From Microbispora sp. NBC_01189 (lineage in GTDB: Bacteria; Actinomycetota; Actinomycetes; Streptosporangiales; Streptosporangiaceae): DNA of 64,000 nucleotides. Of the stretch, positions 16,907 through 26,315 are shown in pieces. Below the pieces are notes generated by a model. That model ran no database searches. It saw only the letters and a list, made by a program, of their open reading frames with translations, and was not told the origin of the DNA. The DNA lies in the NCBI RefSeq assembly GCF_036010665.1, contig NZ_CP108581.1, positions 3,577,501-3,641,500 of the forward strand, given 5' to 3'. Position numbers and translations under genes: made by a program. Positions within the stretch are counted from its first letter, which is position 1, and every line of letters starts with the position of its first letter.

Positions 16907-17977
16907 TCAGCCGATGGTCCAGGTGTCCCCGCCGTGGAGCAGGCCGGCGAGGCTGCCCTCGCCCTTGTCGGCCATGGCCGTGGCCACCTGCTCGTTCAGC
17001 AGGTGGTCGTAGGAGGGCCGGTCGATCGAGCGGAAGACGCCCATCGGCACGTGCTCGAACGCCGGCTCGTCCAGCCGCGACAGCGCGAACGCGAGTGACG
17101 GGTCCGGGTTGTGGGCGTCGTGCACCAGGATCTCCCCGTCGGACACCTCGGCGCGGCGCACGACCTCGACGCCGCCCGTGGGCGACAGCCGTACGGCCCG
17201 CTCGTTCTCGCCGGTGCCGAAGACGATCGGCTGACCGTGCTCCAGCCGTACGGTGATCTCGTCCCGGGTGCCCGGGTCCTTCAGTGTGTCGAAGGCCCCG
17301 TCGTTGAAGATGTTGCAGTTCTGGTAGATCTCCACCAGCGAGGCGCCGCGGTGCTCGGCGGCCTGGCGCAGCACGCCCTGCAGGTGCTTGCGGTCGCTGT
17401 CCATGGTCCGGGCGACGAACCCGGCCTCGGCCCCGAGCGCCAGCGAGATCGGGTTGAACGGCTTGTCCAGCGAACCCATCGGGGTCGACTTGGTGATCTT
17501 GCCGATCTCGGAGGTGGGGGAGTACTGCCCCTTGGTCAGGCCGTAGATCCTGTTGTTGAACAGCAGGATGTTCAGGTTGACGTTGCGGCGCAGCGCGTGG
17601 ATGAGGTGGTTGCCGCCGATCGACAGCGCGTCGCCGTCACCGGTGATGACCCACACCGACAGGTCGGGCCGGGAGGCGGCCAGGCCGGTCGCGATCGCCG
17701 GGGCCCGCCCGTGGATCGAGTGGAAACCGTAGGTGTTCAGGTAGTACGGGAAGCGGGAGGAGCAGCCGATGCCGGAGACGAACACGATGTTCTCCCGGCG
17801 CAGCCCCAGCTCGGGCAGGAAGCTCTGCACCGCGGCGAGGATCGCGTAGTCGCCGCAGCCCGGGCACCAGCGCACCTCCTGGTCGGACTTGAAGTCCTTC
17901 AGGGTCTGCTTGGCGTCGGTGCGCGGGATCAGGGCCAGGCCCTTGCCGTTGAGGCCCCCGTTGACTGTGTCAGACAC
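16907..17977 (-). CDS. korB: 2-oxoacid:ferredoxin oxidoreductase subunit beta
   Basis: A 356-residue TPP-binding subunit. The CPGCG motif (38-42) and the TPP/Mg motif beginning VITGDGDALSIGGNH are intact. With KorA it decarboxylates 2-oxoglutarate (or another 2-oxoacid) to the acyl-CoA while reducing ferredoxin, as in the KorAB form of the TCA cycle of actinobacteria. Its 5' end overlaps korA by eight bases, so translation is coupled. A strong terminator follows. No 4Fe-4S ferredoxin domain is fused; the nearby NuoI-like ferredoxin at 25532 could be an electron partner, which is inference. Confidence 0.96.
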   Translation of the reverse strand: MSDTVNGGLNGKGLALIPRTDAKQTLKDFKSDQEVRWCPGCGDYAILAAVQSFLPELGLRRENIVFVSGIGCSSRFPYYLNTYGFHSIHGRAPAIATGLAASRPDLSVWVITGDGDALSIGGNHLIHALRRNVNLNILLFNNRIYGLTKGQYSPTSEIGKITKSTPMGSLDKPFNPISLALGAEAGFVARTMDSDRKHLQGVLRQAAEHRGASLVEIYQNCNIFNDGAFDTLKDPGTRDEITVRLEHGQPIVFGTGENERAVRLSPTGGVEVVRRAEVSDGEILVHDAHNPDPSLAFALSRLDEPAFEHVPMGVFRSIDRPSYDHLLNEQVATAMADKGEGSLAGLLHGGDTWTIG

Positions 17978-19814
17978 TCTCGATCACTTCCCCGATGACG
18001 GCGGCGAGCTCCTCGGCCTTGAAGGGGAGCCCCCGCACGCGGTTGTAGCTGATCACGTCGACCAGGAAGCGCGCCCGCAGCAGCATGGCGAGCTGCCCGA
18101 GATTGATCTCCGGCAGCAGCACCTTGTCGTAGGAGCGCAGCACCTCGCCGGTGTTGGCGGGCAGCGGGTTCAGGTGACGCAGGTGCGCCTGGGCCACCTT
18201 GTGCCCGGCCGCGCGCACCCGCCGGGCCGCCGCCGCGATCGGCCCGTACGTCGAGCCCCAGCCCAGCACCAGCACGCGGGCGTCGCCGCCGGGATCGTCG
18301 ACCGTCAGGTCGGGCACGTCGATGCCGTCGATCTTGGCCTGGCGCAGCCGCACCATCCGGTCGTGGTTGTCGGGGTCGTAGGAGATGTTCCCGGTGCCCT
18401 CGGCCTTCTCGATGCCGCCGATCCGGTGCTCCAGACCGGGCGTGCCGGGCACCGCCCAGGGGCGGGCCAGCGTCTCCGGGTCACGCTTGAACGGAAGGTA
18501 GGTGCCGTCCTCGCCGTTGGGCTCGGTGGTGAAAGGCGCGGTGATGTCGGGCAGCTCCGACACCTCCGGGATGCGCCACGGCTCCGAGCCGTTGGCCAGA
18601 TAGCCGTCCGACAGCAGCATCACGGGCGTGCGGTACTTCACCGCGATGCGCGCCGCCTCCACCGCCATCGCGAAGCAGTCCGACGGCGTCGCCGGGGCCA
18701 GGACCGGCACCGGAGACTCACCGTTGCGGCCGTACATGGCCATGAGCAGGTCGGTCTGCTCGGTCTTGGTCGGCATGCCGGTCGAGGGACCGGCCCGCTG
18801 CACGTCCACGACGATCAGCGGCAGCTCGGTGGTCACCGCGAGGCCCACGGTCTCGGCCTTCAGCGCGACGCCGGGGCCCGAGGTCGTGGTCACGCCGAGT
18901 GACCCGCCGAAGGAGGCGCCCAGCGCGGCGGCCACCCCGGCGATCTCGTCCTCGGCCTGGAAGGTGCGGATGCCGAACCGCTTGTGCTTGGACAGCTCGT
19001 GCAGGATGTCGGAGGCCGGAGTGATCGGGTAGGAGCCCAGGAACAGCGGCAGCTTCGCCTGCACCGCCCCCGCGATCAGCCCGTACGACAGGGCCTGGTT
19101 GCCGGAGATGTTCCGGTAGACACCCGGTGTGAGGGTGGCCGGCTTGATCTCGTAGGAGACCGAGAACGACTCGGTCGTCTCGCCGTAGTTCCAGCCCGCC
19201 TGGAAGGCCGCGATGTTCGCCTTGGCAATCTCGGGCTTCCGCGCGAACTTGGACTCCAGGAACTTGACCGTCCCCTCGGTCGGCCGGTTGTACATCCACG
19301 ACAGCAGGCCGAGCGCGAACATGTTCTTGGCCCGCTCGGCGTCCTTCTTCGAGATGTCGAAGCCGTCGAGCGCCCGTACGGTCAGAGAGGTCAGCGGCAC
19401 CGCGTGGAGCCGCCACTCCTTCAGCGAGTCGTCTTCGAGCGGGTTGCCCGGATAGCCCACCTTCTGCAGGTTGCGCTTGGTGAACTCGTCGGTGTTGGCG
19501 ATGATGTCGGCGCCGCGGGGCAGGTCGCCGAGGTTCGCCTTCAGCGCGGCGGGGTTCATCGCGACGAGCACGTTGGGCGCGTCGCCGGGGGTCAGGATGT
19601 CGTGGTCGGCGAAGTGCAGCTGGAAGCTCGACACCCCGGGCAGGGTGCCGGCGGGCGCGCGAATCTCCGCCGGGAAGTTGGGAAGCGTCGACAGGTCGTT
19701 GCCGAACTGGGCCGTCTCCGCCGTGAACCGGTCACCCGTGAGCTGCATTCCGTCGCCGGAGTCACCCGCGAACCGGATGATCACGCGGTCGAGCTGCTGA
19801 ACCTGCTTGGTCAC
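17970..19814 (-). CDS. korA: 2-oxoacid:ferredoxin oxidoreductase subunit alpha (gamma-alpha fusion)
   Basis: A 614-residue KorA-type fusion. Residues about 1-200 are the gamma domain ([19 protein letters not shown]). Residues about 225-600 hold the alpha pyrimidine-binding and transketolase C-like domains ([47 protein letters not shown]). The GTG start has AAGGAGG and GAGGAG upstream. It is the first gene of korAB; its promoter should lie in the 477-base gap shared with nuoB. It is full length for the actinobacterial form. Confidence 0.96.
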   Translation of the reverse strand: MTKQVQQLDRVIIRFAGDSGDGMQLTGDRFTAETAQFGNDLSTLPNFPAEIRAPAGTLPGVSSFQLHFADHDILTPGDAPNVLVAMNPAALKANLGDLPRGADIIANTDEFTKRNLQKVGYPGNPLEDDSLKEWRLHAVPLTSLTVRALDGFDISKKDAERAKNMFALGLLSWMYNRPTEGTVKFLESKFARKPEIAKANIAAFQAGWNYGETTESFSVSYEIKPATLTPGVYRNISGNQALSYGLIAGAVQAKLPLFLGSYPITPASDILHELSKHKRFGIRTFQAEDEIAGVAAALGASFGGSLGVTTTSGPGVALKAETVGLAVTTELPLIVVDVQRAGPSTGMPTKTEQTDLLMAMYGRNGESPVPVLAPATPSDCFAMAVEAARIAVKYRTPVMLLSDGYLANGSEPWRIPEVSELPDITAPFTTEPNGEDGTYLPFKRDPETLARPWAVPGTPGLEHRIGGIEKAEGTGNISYDPDNHDRMVRLRQAKIDGIDVPDLTVDDPGGDARVLVLGWGSTYGPIAAAARRVRAAGHKVAQAHLRHLNPLPANTGEVLRSYDKVLLPEINLGQLAMLLRARFLVDVISYNRVRGLPFKAEELAAVIGEVIESV

Positions 19815-20291
19815 AGCTCCTCAGTCCTCCTTGGCGCGCCCAGGCCTGTCTGCTTGTGGCACGTTGTCATGTCCATGCTAGATCCATCGGGGTCAGGCTG
19901 GTTTCTCCGAAGTGCGCACTTGACGCGCTGTCTACCGGGACTTGCCGGCCCGCCATCTGCGGGGTGTTTCCACTGGGTGCTCCGGCCGCCGGGGTGGCGC
20001 ACCGTCAGTCTCGCGAACCGTCTGGACGACACAGGCCCGACGCGAGCCGGCACAGGTCCACGTGCAAGCGGGCGACGAGCATGGTTCGGGTCACGATCCT
20101 CAACTATATGCGGGGAGCCGGGCTGCGGCCGTCAGCGTTCAGCCCTTGAGACCGAGCCCGGCGGGATTCAGGGGTACCCGACACACGGTAAGAGCGGATA
20201 TTTCGTCTCATGTGCCGTGGTCATGGCTGGTCCCGGGCCGGACGTGACCGGTCTCTCGGCGGAGGACAATGGGGGTTATGGCGGTGAGCAC
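19815..20291. promoter_or_regulatory. Divergent intergenic region korA / nuoB
   Basis: This gap of 477 bases lies between two divergent redox operons and should hold both promoters. Short open frames in it have no coding look. Apart from the ribosome site of korA at its left edge I find no clear operator, hairpin or riboswitch. Confidence 0.4.
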
Positions 20292-20852
20292 ATGCCCGTG
20301 AACGATCTTCCGATGCCGACGGCAGACCCGGTGACGCGGCCGCTGCCCGAGCCGATGCGCTTCGTGCTGAACTGGGGCCGCCGTTACTCCCTCTGGGTGT
20401 TCAACTTCGGCCTGGCGTGCTGCGCGATCGAGTTCGTCGCCACATCGATGAGCAGGCACGACTTCATCCGCCACGGGGTCAGCCCGTTCGCGGACGGCCC
20501 CCGCCGCGCCGACCTGCTGATCGTGTCGGGCACGGTCACCGACAAGATGGCCCCGGCCGTGCGGCGGCTGTACGAGCAGATGCCCGACCCCAAGTACGTC
20601 ATCTCGTTCGGCGCCTGCTCCAACTCGGGCGGGCCGTACTGGGACTCCTACTGCGTGACCAAGGGCGTCGACCAGATCATCCCGGTGGACGTGTACGTCC
20701 CGGGCTGCCCGCCGCGCCCCGAGGCCCTGCTGCACGGGATCACGAAGCTGCAGGAGAAGATCGCCGCCGAGTCAGCCGGGAACCACTCCCTCCCGGCCGC
20801 GGACTGTTCGCTCCCGGCCTCGGGCCGCTCCGTCCCGGGCGCGGAGTCATGA
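20292..20852 (+). CDS. nuoB: NADH-quinone oxidoreductase subunit B-like
   Basis: A 186-residue PSST/NuoB homologue that binds the N2 [4Fe-4S] cluster. All ligands are present: the tandem Cys in LACCAIEF (43-44), the Cys in FGACSNSGG and the Cys in [12 protein letters not shown]. The tail after about residue 160 is low complexity. It couples to the nuoC-like gene by ATGA. NuoD, H, J-N do not follow. Instead the next gene lies on the other strand, so this is a depleted copy of the second NDH-1 cluster that actinomycetes often keep beside korAB and htpX (recollection of synteny). Confidence 0.93.
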   Translation: MPVNDLPMPTADPVTRPLPEPMRFVLNWGRRYSLWVFNFGLACCAIEFVATSMSRHDFIRHGVSPFADGPRRADLLIVSGTVTDKMAPAVRRLYEQMPDPKYVISFGACSNSGGPYWDSYCVTKGVDQIIPVDVYVPGCPPRPEALLHGITKLQEKIAAESAGNHSLPAADCSLPASGRSVPGAES

Positions 20853-21373
20853 GCGCGCTGCCGGAGCGGTACGGCTCCCGCGCCGGCGACTCCTTCGGGC
20901 AGGCCGTGCTCGACGTGGAGCCCGGCGAATGGATCGACGCGCTGACGGCCGCGCGCTCGGCCGGGTTCGCGTTCTTCGACTGGCTGACCGCCGTCGACGA
21001 GCCGCCGGAGGCGTTCGGCGTCGTGGCCCACGTGTTCGACCCCGTCGCGTTCGCGCACCTGCTCCTGCGCACCCGGGTGCCGCGCGCCGACCCCCGCCTG
21101 CCGACCGCGACGGGCGTCTTCCGCGGCGCGAACTGGCACGAGCGCGAGACGTACGAGATGTTCGGCGTGGTGTTCGACGGCCATCCGGACCTGCGCCCGC
21201 TGCTGCTGCCGGACGGCTTCGAGGGCCATCCGCTGCGCAAGGACTTCGTGCTGGCCGCCCGGGTCGCGAAGGCGTGGCCGGGAGCCAAAGAGCCGGGCGA
21301 GTCCGGCCAGGGCTCCCCGAGCCGCCGCAGGACACTCCCCCCAGGCGTCCCGCCCGACTGGACGCCCTCCTGA
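20849..21373 (+). CDS. nuoC: NADH-quinone oxidoreductase subunit C-like
   Basis: A 174-residue 30-kDa subunit homologue. The diagnostic segment is present: a [20 protein letters not shown] stretch leading to [16 protein letters not shown]. The N-terminal half is short and divergent ([22 protein letters not shown]). ATG overlaps the nuoB stop. In complex I the subunit forms part of the peripheral arm; here only B, C and a NuoI-like ferredoxin remain in the neighbourhood. It may form a soluble or ferredoxin-linked module, which is inference. Confidence 0.9.
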   Translation: MSALPERYGSRAGDSFGQAVLDVEPGEWIDALTAARSAGFAFFDWLTAVDEPPEAFGVVAHVFDPVAFAHLLLRTRVPRADPRLPTATGVFRGANWHERETYEMFGVVFDGHPDLRPLLLPDGFEGHPLRKDFVLAARVAKAWPGAKEPGESGQGSPSRRRTLPPGVPPDWTPS

Positions 21374-21424
21374 GAGCCCCACAGCCGACGCGCTCCTACC
21401 GCACCGCGTGACGGCGGTGCGGCA

Positions 21425-21757
21425 TCAGAACGGGCACCTCCACCTCGGCCACGCCGCCGTCGCCTCGTCTTCCCAGGTGGACAGCGTTTTCCCGCGATAG
21501 ACCGTGTCCGCGTGGCCCGAAACCCAAACCGTGAAAGTGGCATCGGGTTCTATCCGCCCGTTGCTCAGCCAGGTGCCAGAAAGCTGACTGTTCGGGATGA
21601 GCCCGGTGTCCAAGAAGCACTGCACCACAGCGACAAGTGCCTCGCCACGGCGGTGAATGTCATCGGGGGAGGAGAGGGCACGTTGCTTGTCCTGCCCGCA
21701 CCCAGCGAGCAGGACAAGGCTGCACATCGCCAGCACCGCACGTTGTGTCGTCGTCAC
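21425..21757 (-). CDS. Small lipoprotein, copy 2 of the WXG-cassette C-terminal domain
   Basis: A 110-residue predicted lipoprotein (VLAMCSLVLLAGC lipobox). The mature part carries the pattern VVQCFLD, W-x2-NGRIEP, VWVSGHADTVYRGKTL, EDEATAAWPRWRCP. The same pattern occurs in the next gene (21846) and at the C-terminus of the large protein at 22196. GTG 21757 follows GAGG by eight bases. Just before it the DNA still reads ATGAGGATGCAGCAGTGA, matching the 3' end of the large gene, so this copy arose by tandem duplication of the gene junction. The function is unknown; immunity, anchoring or partner roles are possible. Confidence 0.75.
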   Translation of the reverse strand: MTTTQRAVLAMCSLVLLAGCGQDKQRALSSPDDIHRRGEALVAVVQCFLDTGLIPNSQLSGTWLSNGRIEPDATFTVWVSGHADTVYRGKTLSTWEDEATAAWPRWRCPF

Positions 21758-21845
21758 TGCTGCATCCTCATGGCGGCCTTCGCTTCCGTGATCCCGCCCG
21801 CCGCCGACCGGCATCGAGCGGCATGGCTCTTCTCGTCGCGGCCCT

Positions 21846-22199
21846 TTATCTGGCCCGTGAGCTGAGGGGGCACTTCCAATCAGGCCACCTCGCCGTCGCC
21901 TCGTCCTCCCACGCCTGCAGCGTCTTCCCCTCGTACACCGTCTCGCGGTGAACGCTCAGCCACTCGACCAGTTCCGCGCTTCCGTGGACCTTGTTTTGTA
22001 CCAGCCAGGGCTGGCCACTGAGGTCCGAGCGGGGGATCCTGTCGTGGTCCACAAGACACTGCACCACCGCCGCGAGCGCCTGGTCGCGCCGCTGTACCTC
22101 ATCGTCCACTGGCGCGCGGGGCTTCTGTTCTCTCGTGCAGGCCGCCAGCGTGAGCGTCAGGAATAGGAGAAGTGCGGTCGTCGCCCACGATGTCCTCAC
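21846..22199 (-). CDS. Small lipoprotein, copy 1 of the WXG-cassette C-terminal domain
   Basis: A 117-residue predicted lipoprotein with signal helix and LTLAAC lipobox. The mature domain (VVQCLVDHDRIP, EWLSVHRETVYEGKTLQAW, DEATARWPDWKCP) is about half identical to the lipoprotein at 21425 and clearly related to residues 598-660 of the upstream large protein. The GTG start overlaps the stop of that gene (GTGA), so it is translated together with it. Both lipoproteins have a Cys near VVQC and a C-terminal W-x-C-P that the large protein lacks, so a disulfide in the exported copies is likely. I do not know the family. Confidence 0.78.
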   Translation of the reverse strand: MRTSWATTALLLFLTLTLAACTREQKPRAPVDDEVQRRDQALAAVVQCLVDHDRIPRSDLSGQPWLVQNKVHGSAELVEWLSVHRETVYEGKTLQAWEDEATARWPDWKCPLSSRAR

Positions 22200-24178
22200 T
22201 GCTGCACCCTCATCGCTTCCTGCGCGGCCCTGATCCATTCGAGCAGGGTTCTGCCACCGTAGGAGGTCTCGGCGTGAGCGCTGAGCCATTCGACGAACTC
22301 GGCGTTGGGCGTGAGCCTGCCGTTCGTGTACCAGGTGACGTGTTCTGGCGGATGAAGCGCGCCCGCGCCGATGAGGCCCTGAACCACCGGCACCTCGATC
22401 TGGAGAACCTGTTTGCGGAAGGCGTCATCATTGTCCTTCAGCGCACGCAACGCGTGATCGGTATCAAACGATTCGCTGGCCAGCGGGCCGAAGCTCCCGG
22501 TCAGGAACTGGGCGATGGTTCCCGGCCCCCACGTGTTCTTGAAGCTGAGCGCACCGAAGCCGCCGGTCAGGATCGCGAAAGCGGTCTGGTTCCGTGTCTC
22601 TTCCTCGTCCCGTAACTGCTCGTCGATGAAATGCCGCTCGTTCTGCAGACGCTGCACGAGGCCGTACAAGCCGGCTACCTCGTGCAGGTAATCCGCATCG
22701 GACGGATCCTTGATGGTCGCCGCGACTGCGATCGCCACGCGAGCGTTGAGGATGCCCTTGAACCGTCCGAACTCTTCCGGCGTCCGCAACGCCTCAGCGA
22801 TCATCGTCTCCAGTTCGCTGCTCTTGACCACGACCGTCCATGGATTCGCGGGATCGTTCTCCTTCGGCAGCGGCTGCGAGGAGAAGTCATGGCCCACCGA
22901 CTTGGCGAAGTCGGGGAGGTAGCGCTCGGCGGTGTAGGTCAGGGCCTGTCGGATTTGGTGGGGAAGCACCGTCTGAGGGTGGAGTTTGGCGAAGGCGGCG
23001 GTGGCTTGGACGATGTGGACGACGGACCAGGCGGATTCCTTGGCGTCGAGGGAGGTGCCGCGCTCGGCGGAGACGGCGGCCTTGAGGAAGGCCCCCACGG
23101 GAGTGGAGAGGTCCATCCGGCCGGCGAGGGGAAGCGCGCCTCCCGGATGCACGTACGAGCTGAGGAACGCGCCAGGATCGAAGCCGGGGGTGTGCCAGGA
23201 GTCGGAGACGAGCATGCGGGCGTACTTCGGGCCGGTGGCGGGGTCGCCGAGCACGTGGCGGGCCGCGATGCCGTTCTCGGCGGCGCGTTGCAGGACGGCC
23301 CCGACGGCGTCGAACTCCGCCATGAGGCGCTGGCGACGGGTGGCGGCGGTGCCGGTCTCCGGCTCGCCGCGATCGGGCGGCCAGATCGCCCTGCCCGCGG
23401 CGCGGGCGTCGAGCATGGTCCGGGTCAGGTCGGCGAGCAGGCGCGGGTCCCACGAACGGCCGTCCGGGCCGTACTTCGCCAGCATGCCGGCCGACCAGGG
23501 GTCGGAACCGCGGGTGATCGCATCGCGGGCCGCGGTGGAGAGCAGGGGACGGCTCTCCTTGCCGGCGCCCACACGCATCCGGCTCGCGGCGGCCAGCGAG
23601 GCGCCGAGCGCCCGCAGAATGCTCACGGTCTCCGCGCCGAACAGCGTGGGTCCGGTGCGGTTGTACAGCATGCGGGCGGCCTGCGAGGCGAGCGGCCCGG
23701 CGCCCGCCCAGAAGGCCTCCTGGTAGTCCTTGTCGGCGAGGTGGCATTCCAGGCGTTCGGCCAACGGCGCCAGGGCGGTACGGGCCTCCTCGGGGTTCTT
23801 GGCCGCGAGGGCGGCGGCCAGCGCCTCGGCGTCACGCCGCCCCTGGTCGCCGCTCTGCCCGGTCGCCTCCCAGTCCAGCCGTACGACCGGGGGGCGGGCG
23901 AAGACCGGCCCGAGCACGCTCGGGGCTCCGGTCATCACATTCCACCCCTGCTGCCTGGCCAGCTCGTACGCCCTCGTCGTACGGGCGTCCATGTCGCGGA
24001 CGTCGTCGAGCGCGGCGGCGATCAGGCGGGACAGCGAGGCGAAGCTGAGTTCACTGCCCCATTTCTGCATCTTCTGCTGAATCGCGGGGCCCTGCCGGGC
24101 GAGCATGTCGTGAAGCCGTTCGAGCCGTCTGGTCAGTTCTTTCAGATTCTCGGGATCGACCCCGACGAAATCCCCCAT
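22196..24178 (-). CDS. Large WXG-associated protein with C-terminal domain shared by two lipoproteins
   Basis: A 660-residue soluble, largely helical protein of no recognised enzyme family. ATG 24178 has AAGGGA upstream; the upstream reading frame is not coding-like. Residues 1-90 look like a helical WXG/ESX-type hairpin (VDPENLKELTRRLERL). The middle (about 100-570) is Ala-rich and helical without motifs. Residues 598-660 repeat in the two downstream lipoproteins (NGRLTPNAEFVEWLSAHAET and GGRTLLEW). It follows a WXG100-like gene, so it may be a large type VII-type substrate or scaffold. It resembles actinobacterial proteins annotated only as hypothetical; a toxin role is not shown. Confidence 0.72.
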   Translation of the reverse strand: MGDFVGVDPENLKELTRRLERLHDMLARQGPAIQQKMQKWGSELSFASLSRLIAAALDDVRDMDARTTRAYELARQQGWNVMTGAPSVLGPVFARPPVVRLDWEATGQSGDQGRRDAEALAAALAAKNPEEARTALAPLAERLECHLADKDYQEAFWAGAGPLASQAARMLYNRTGPTLFGAETVSILRALGASLAAASRMRVGAGKESRPLLSTAARDAITRGSDPWSAGMLAKYGPDGRSWDPRLLADLTRTMLDARAAGRAIWPPDRGEPETGTAATRRQRLMAEFDAVGAVLQRAAENGIAARHVLGDPATGPKYARMLVSDSWHTPGFDPGAFLSSYVHPGGALPLAGRMDLSTPVGAFLKAAVSAERGTSLDAKESAWSVVHIVQATAAFAKLHPQTVLPHQIRQALTYTAERYLPDFAKSVGHDFSSQPLPKENDPANPWTVVVKSSELETMIAEALRTPEEFGRFKGILNARVAIAVAATIKDPSDADYLHEVAGLYGLVQRLQNERHFIDEQLRDEEETRNQTAFAILTGGFGALSFKNTWGPGTIAQFLTGSFGPLASESFDTDHALRALKDNDDAFRKQVLQIEVPVVQGLIGAGALHPPEHVTWYTNGRLTPNAEFVEWLSAHAETSYGGRTLLEWIRAAQEAMRVQQ

Positions 24179-24215
24179 GGTGTCCCTTCTCCCAGGCGAA
24201 CTCCGTGACGACGGA

Positions 24216-24476
24216 CTACGAGGCGGCGGTCCGGCGTTCCGCCTCCTCGGCACGGGCGACGAGATGCGACTGCTCGCTGAGAACGGCGTCGAGTAGCGCG
24301 CTGAGCTGGGCCTTGCGCGCGTGCCAACCGGCGGCCCACAGATCCGCCGCCGTACCCTGCCAGGTGTGGTCGCCGAACATCGGGGGCACGGCGCCGAGCG
24401 CATCGAGAATGTCCCGCGCGGCCGTGGCGGCCGCGGCCATGTCCGCTCTGCACTCGGCGATTTCCGGCGCCGTCAT
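24216..24476 (-). CDS. WXG100-like small helical protein
   Basis: An 86-residue protein predicted as a two-helix hairpin with W-x-G in DHTWQGTAADLWAAGW near the middle, the hallmark of ESX/type VII proteins. ATG 24476 follows GGAGGGA. It precedes the large protein at 22196 by 37 bases in the same direction, the usual order of a WXG100 partner and its large substrate. No EccC-type ATPase or other secretion gene lies in the window. Confidence 0.75.
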   Translation of the reverse strand: MTAPEIAECRADMAAAATAARDILDALGAVPPMFGDHTWQGTAADLWAAGWHARKAQLSALLDAVLSEQSHLVARAEEAERRTAAS

Positions 24477-24585
24477 CGGTCCCTCCGGTTGTCGCGGCTG
24501 ACATAACGCCCAAGGAGCACTTCGCAGCCTAGGGAAATGCATCCCGTATAACCAGAGATATGCGACGAAAGCCGGAGCCGAGCGC

Positions 24586-25326
24586 CTATGGGAGAAAGAC
24601 GCCGTATTCGGATAGCTCGGTGGTGAGGTGGGGAGGCAGGGCCGCGGCGGCGGAGACGTCCTCGGCCGAGACGAAACTCCCCACCTGCTCCCGGACCCGT
24701 ACGACCTGGTCGGCGAGGGCGAGGGTCATCCCCGGCAGGCTCGCGATGAGCGGCGCGGGAGCGCGGTTGAGATCGACCAGGCCGCCGTCGTCGTACTGCC
24801 GGGGCAGGTCGGGCCGTCCGATCCGCAGTTCGCGAGCCATCGCGGGATCCCGCTCGGCCAGCTCCCTCGCCTGCTGCCGCAGCATGCGCCGGTGCTGCGC
24901 GACCGCCAGCGCGTGCTCGTTGAGCGTGGCGGGCTGCGAGGCGAGGCCGAACACCCGCTTCCTGATCAGGAAGGAGTGCAGGGTCCCGCCGAGCCAGGGC
25001 CCGAGCGCGCCGAAGATGATGGCGATGGTCGCCGGCCACGGGGTGGGGACGCCGTCGTAGACCACGCTGTTCCAGATCCACCCCGTCGTCAGTACGGCGT
25101 ATCCGGCGGCGGACAGGCCGAGCGCGACGCTGCGGCCTCGGATGGCGGCGTACAGCATCGAGAAGGGAGTGCCGGCTCCGCAGGTGAAGAGCGGGACGAG
25201 CGCCCAGAACACGCTGGCCGTGCCGGACGGCGGTTGCGGTGGCGGCGGCGGATAGCCCCCGTAGTACGGATTCGGTGGTCCCTGTGGTGCGGGAGGGTAG
25301 CCTCCCGGTCCCCCATAGCCGTTCAT
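24586..25326 (-). CDS. Pro-rich membrane protein with C-terminal helix-hairpin-helix
   Basis: A 246-residue protein. A Gly/Tyr/Pro-rich cytosolic head (about 1-36) is followed by three to four hydrophobic helices (about 38-125), a charged linker and a C-terminal helix-hairpin-helix of ComEA/T2SK type (VDLNRAPAPLIASLPGM, then VRVREQVGSFVSAEDV). Such domains bind DNA or act as a protein fold in membrane proteins of actinomycetes. ATG 25326 is taken as start because the head PPAPQGPPNPYYGG is typical of DUF-type membrane proteins. It is on the same strand as, and upstream of, the WXG cassette, about 110 bases away. Function unknown. Confidence 0.75.
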   Translation of the reverse strand: MNGYGGPGGYPPAPQGPPNPYYGGYPPPPPQPPSGTASVFWALVPLFTCGAGTPFSMLYAAIRGRSVALGLSAAGYAVLTTGWIWNSVVYDGVPTPWPATIAIIFGALGPWLGGTLHSFLIRKRVFGLASQPATLNEHALAVAQHRRMLRQQARELAERDPAMARELRIGRPDLPRQYDDGGLVDLNRAPAPLIASLPGMTLALADQVVRVREQVGSFVSAEDVSAAAALPPHLTTELSEYGVFLP

Positions 25327-25531
25327 TGTCCAGACGATACGGATTCGTCGCCGTTTGTGCGTGCCCTTCTTCCCCACATTCTGTGGACAACCTTGGGGAC
25401 GAGGCTGTGGACGATGTGGAAAACCCGAGGGGGGAGCCGCGTGTCCGGCTGCCGTCCACAGCGCTCGATACGGTGCGCGATGATGAGGTATGGCGTGCGT
25501 ACCAGGAGAAGGACCGGGCGGGGACCCGGCC

Positions 25532-26227
25532 GTGATCATGCGGCAGGCGCCGCGCGAGCCGGAGCCGGGGCAGTATCCGGAGGTCCGCCCCGACCTGCCC
25601 GCGCGCAGCCGGGGCGTGATCGCCCTGGTGGAGGAGAACTGCACCGTCTGCATGCTCTGCGCGCGTGAGTGCCCCGACTGGTGCATCTACATCGACTCGC
25701 ACAAGGAGACGGTCCCGGCGCCGGAGGGCGGCCGCCCGCGTGCCCGCAACGTGCTCGACCGCTTCGCGATCGACTTCTCGCTGTGCATGTACTGCGGCAT
25801 CTGCGTCGAGGTGTGCCCGTTCGACGCGCTGTTCTGGTCGCCGGAGTTCGAGTACGCCGAGTACGACGTCCGCGACCTCCTGCACGAGAAGGACCGGCTC
25901 GGCGAGTGGGTCGCGACCGTACCCCCGCCGCCCGCGCCCGAGATCGGCGCGGAGCCGCCCAAGGGACCGACCAAGGGATCGTCGGCGGGCGCGCGCGGCC
26001 CGGCGGCGGCCGGTCCGGTCAAGGAGCCGGCGAAGGGCCCCGGGACCCAACCTGTGCCCGCGCGCGGGACCGAACCCGCGACCGGCGCGGCGGGCGGGCC
26101 CGGGAACCGCCCTCGGCGCGAGCCGCCGCGCGCCATGCGCGACGTCCGCTCCATCCGGCCGCCCGGCGCACTGCCGAAGAAGCCCCAGCGGCCCGGCGAG
26201 ACGGGTGGTCCCGAGGGGGAGAGCTGA
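25532..26227 (+). CDS. nuoI: NuoI-like 2x[4Fe-4S] ferredoxin subunit
   Basis: A 231-residue protein with two intact 4Fe-4S motifs, [14 protein letters not shown] and [14 protein letters not shown], plus the NuoI context [15 protein letters not shown]. The last 90 residues are a Pro/Lys/Gly-rich tail not found in ordinary NuoI. The start is uncertain: GTG 25532, ATG 25538 or ATG 25490. It belongs with nuoB and nuoC but is separated from them by 4 kb of opposite-strand genes. A role in passing electrons from ferredoxin or KorAB is inferred. Confidence 0.88.
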   Translation: MIMRQAPREPEPGQYPEVRPDLPARSRGVIALVEENCTVCMLCARECPDWCIYIDSHKETVPAPEGGRPRARNVLDRFAIDFSLCMYCGICVEVCPFDALFWSPEFEYAEYDVRDLLHEKDRLGEWVATVPPPPAPEIGAEPPKGPTKGSSAGARGPAAAGPVKEPAKGPGTQPVPARGTEPATGAAGGPGNRPRREPPRAMRDVRSIRPPGALPKKPQRPGETGGPEGES

Positions 26228-26315
26228 CCTCTCGCACGCCGGACCGTCCCACGGGAACGTTCGCCCAGGACCTGCGCGTTGGAGGGCTGGACACACCGAA
26301 CCGTGAGGAGGAGGC

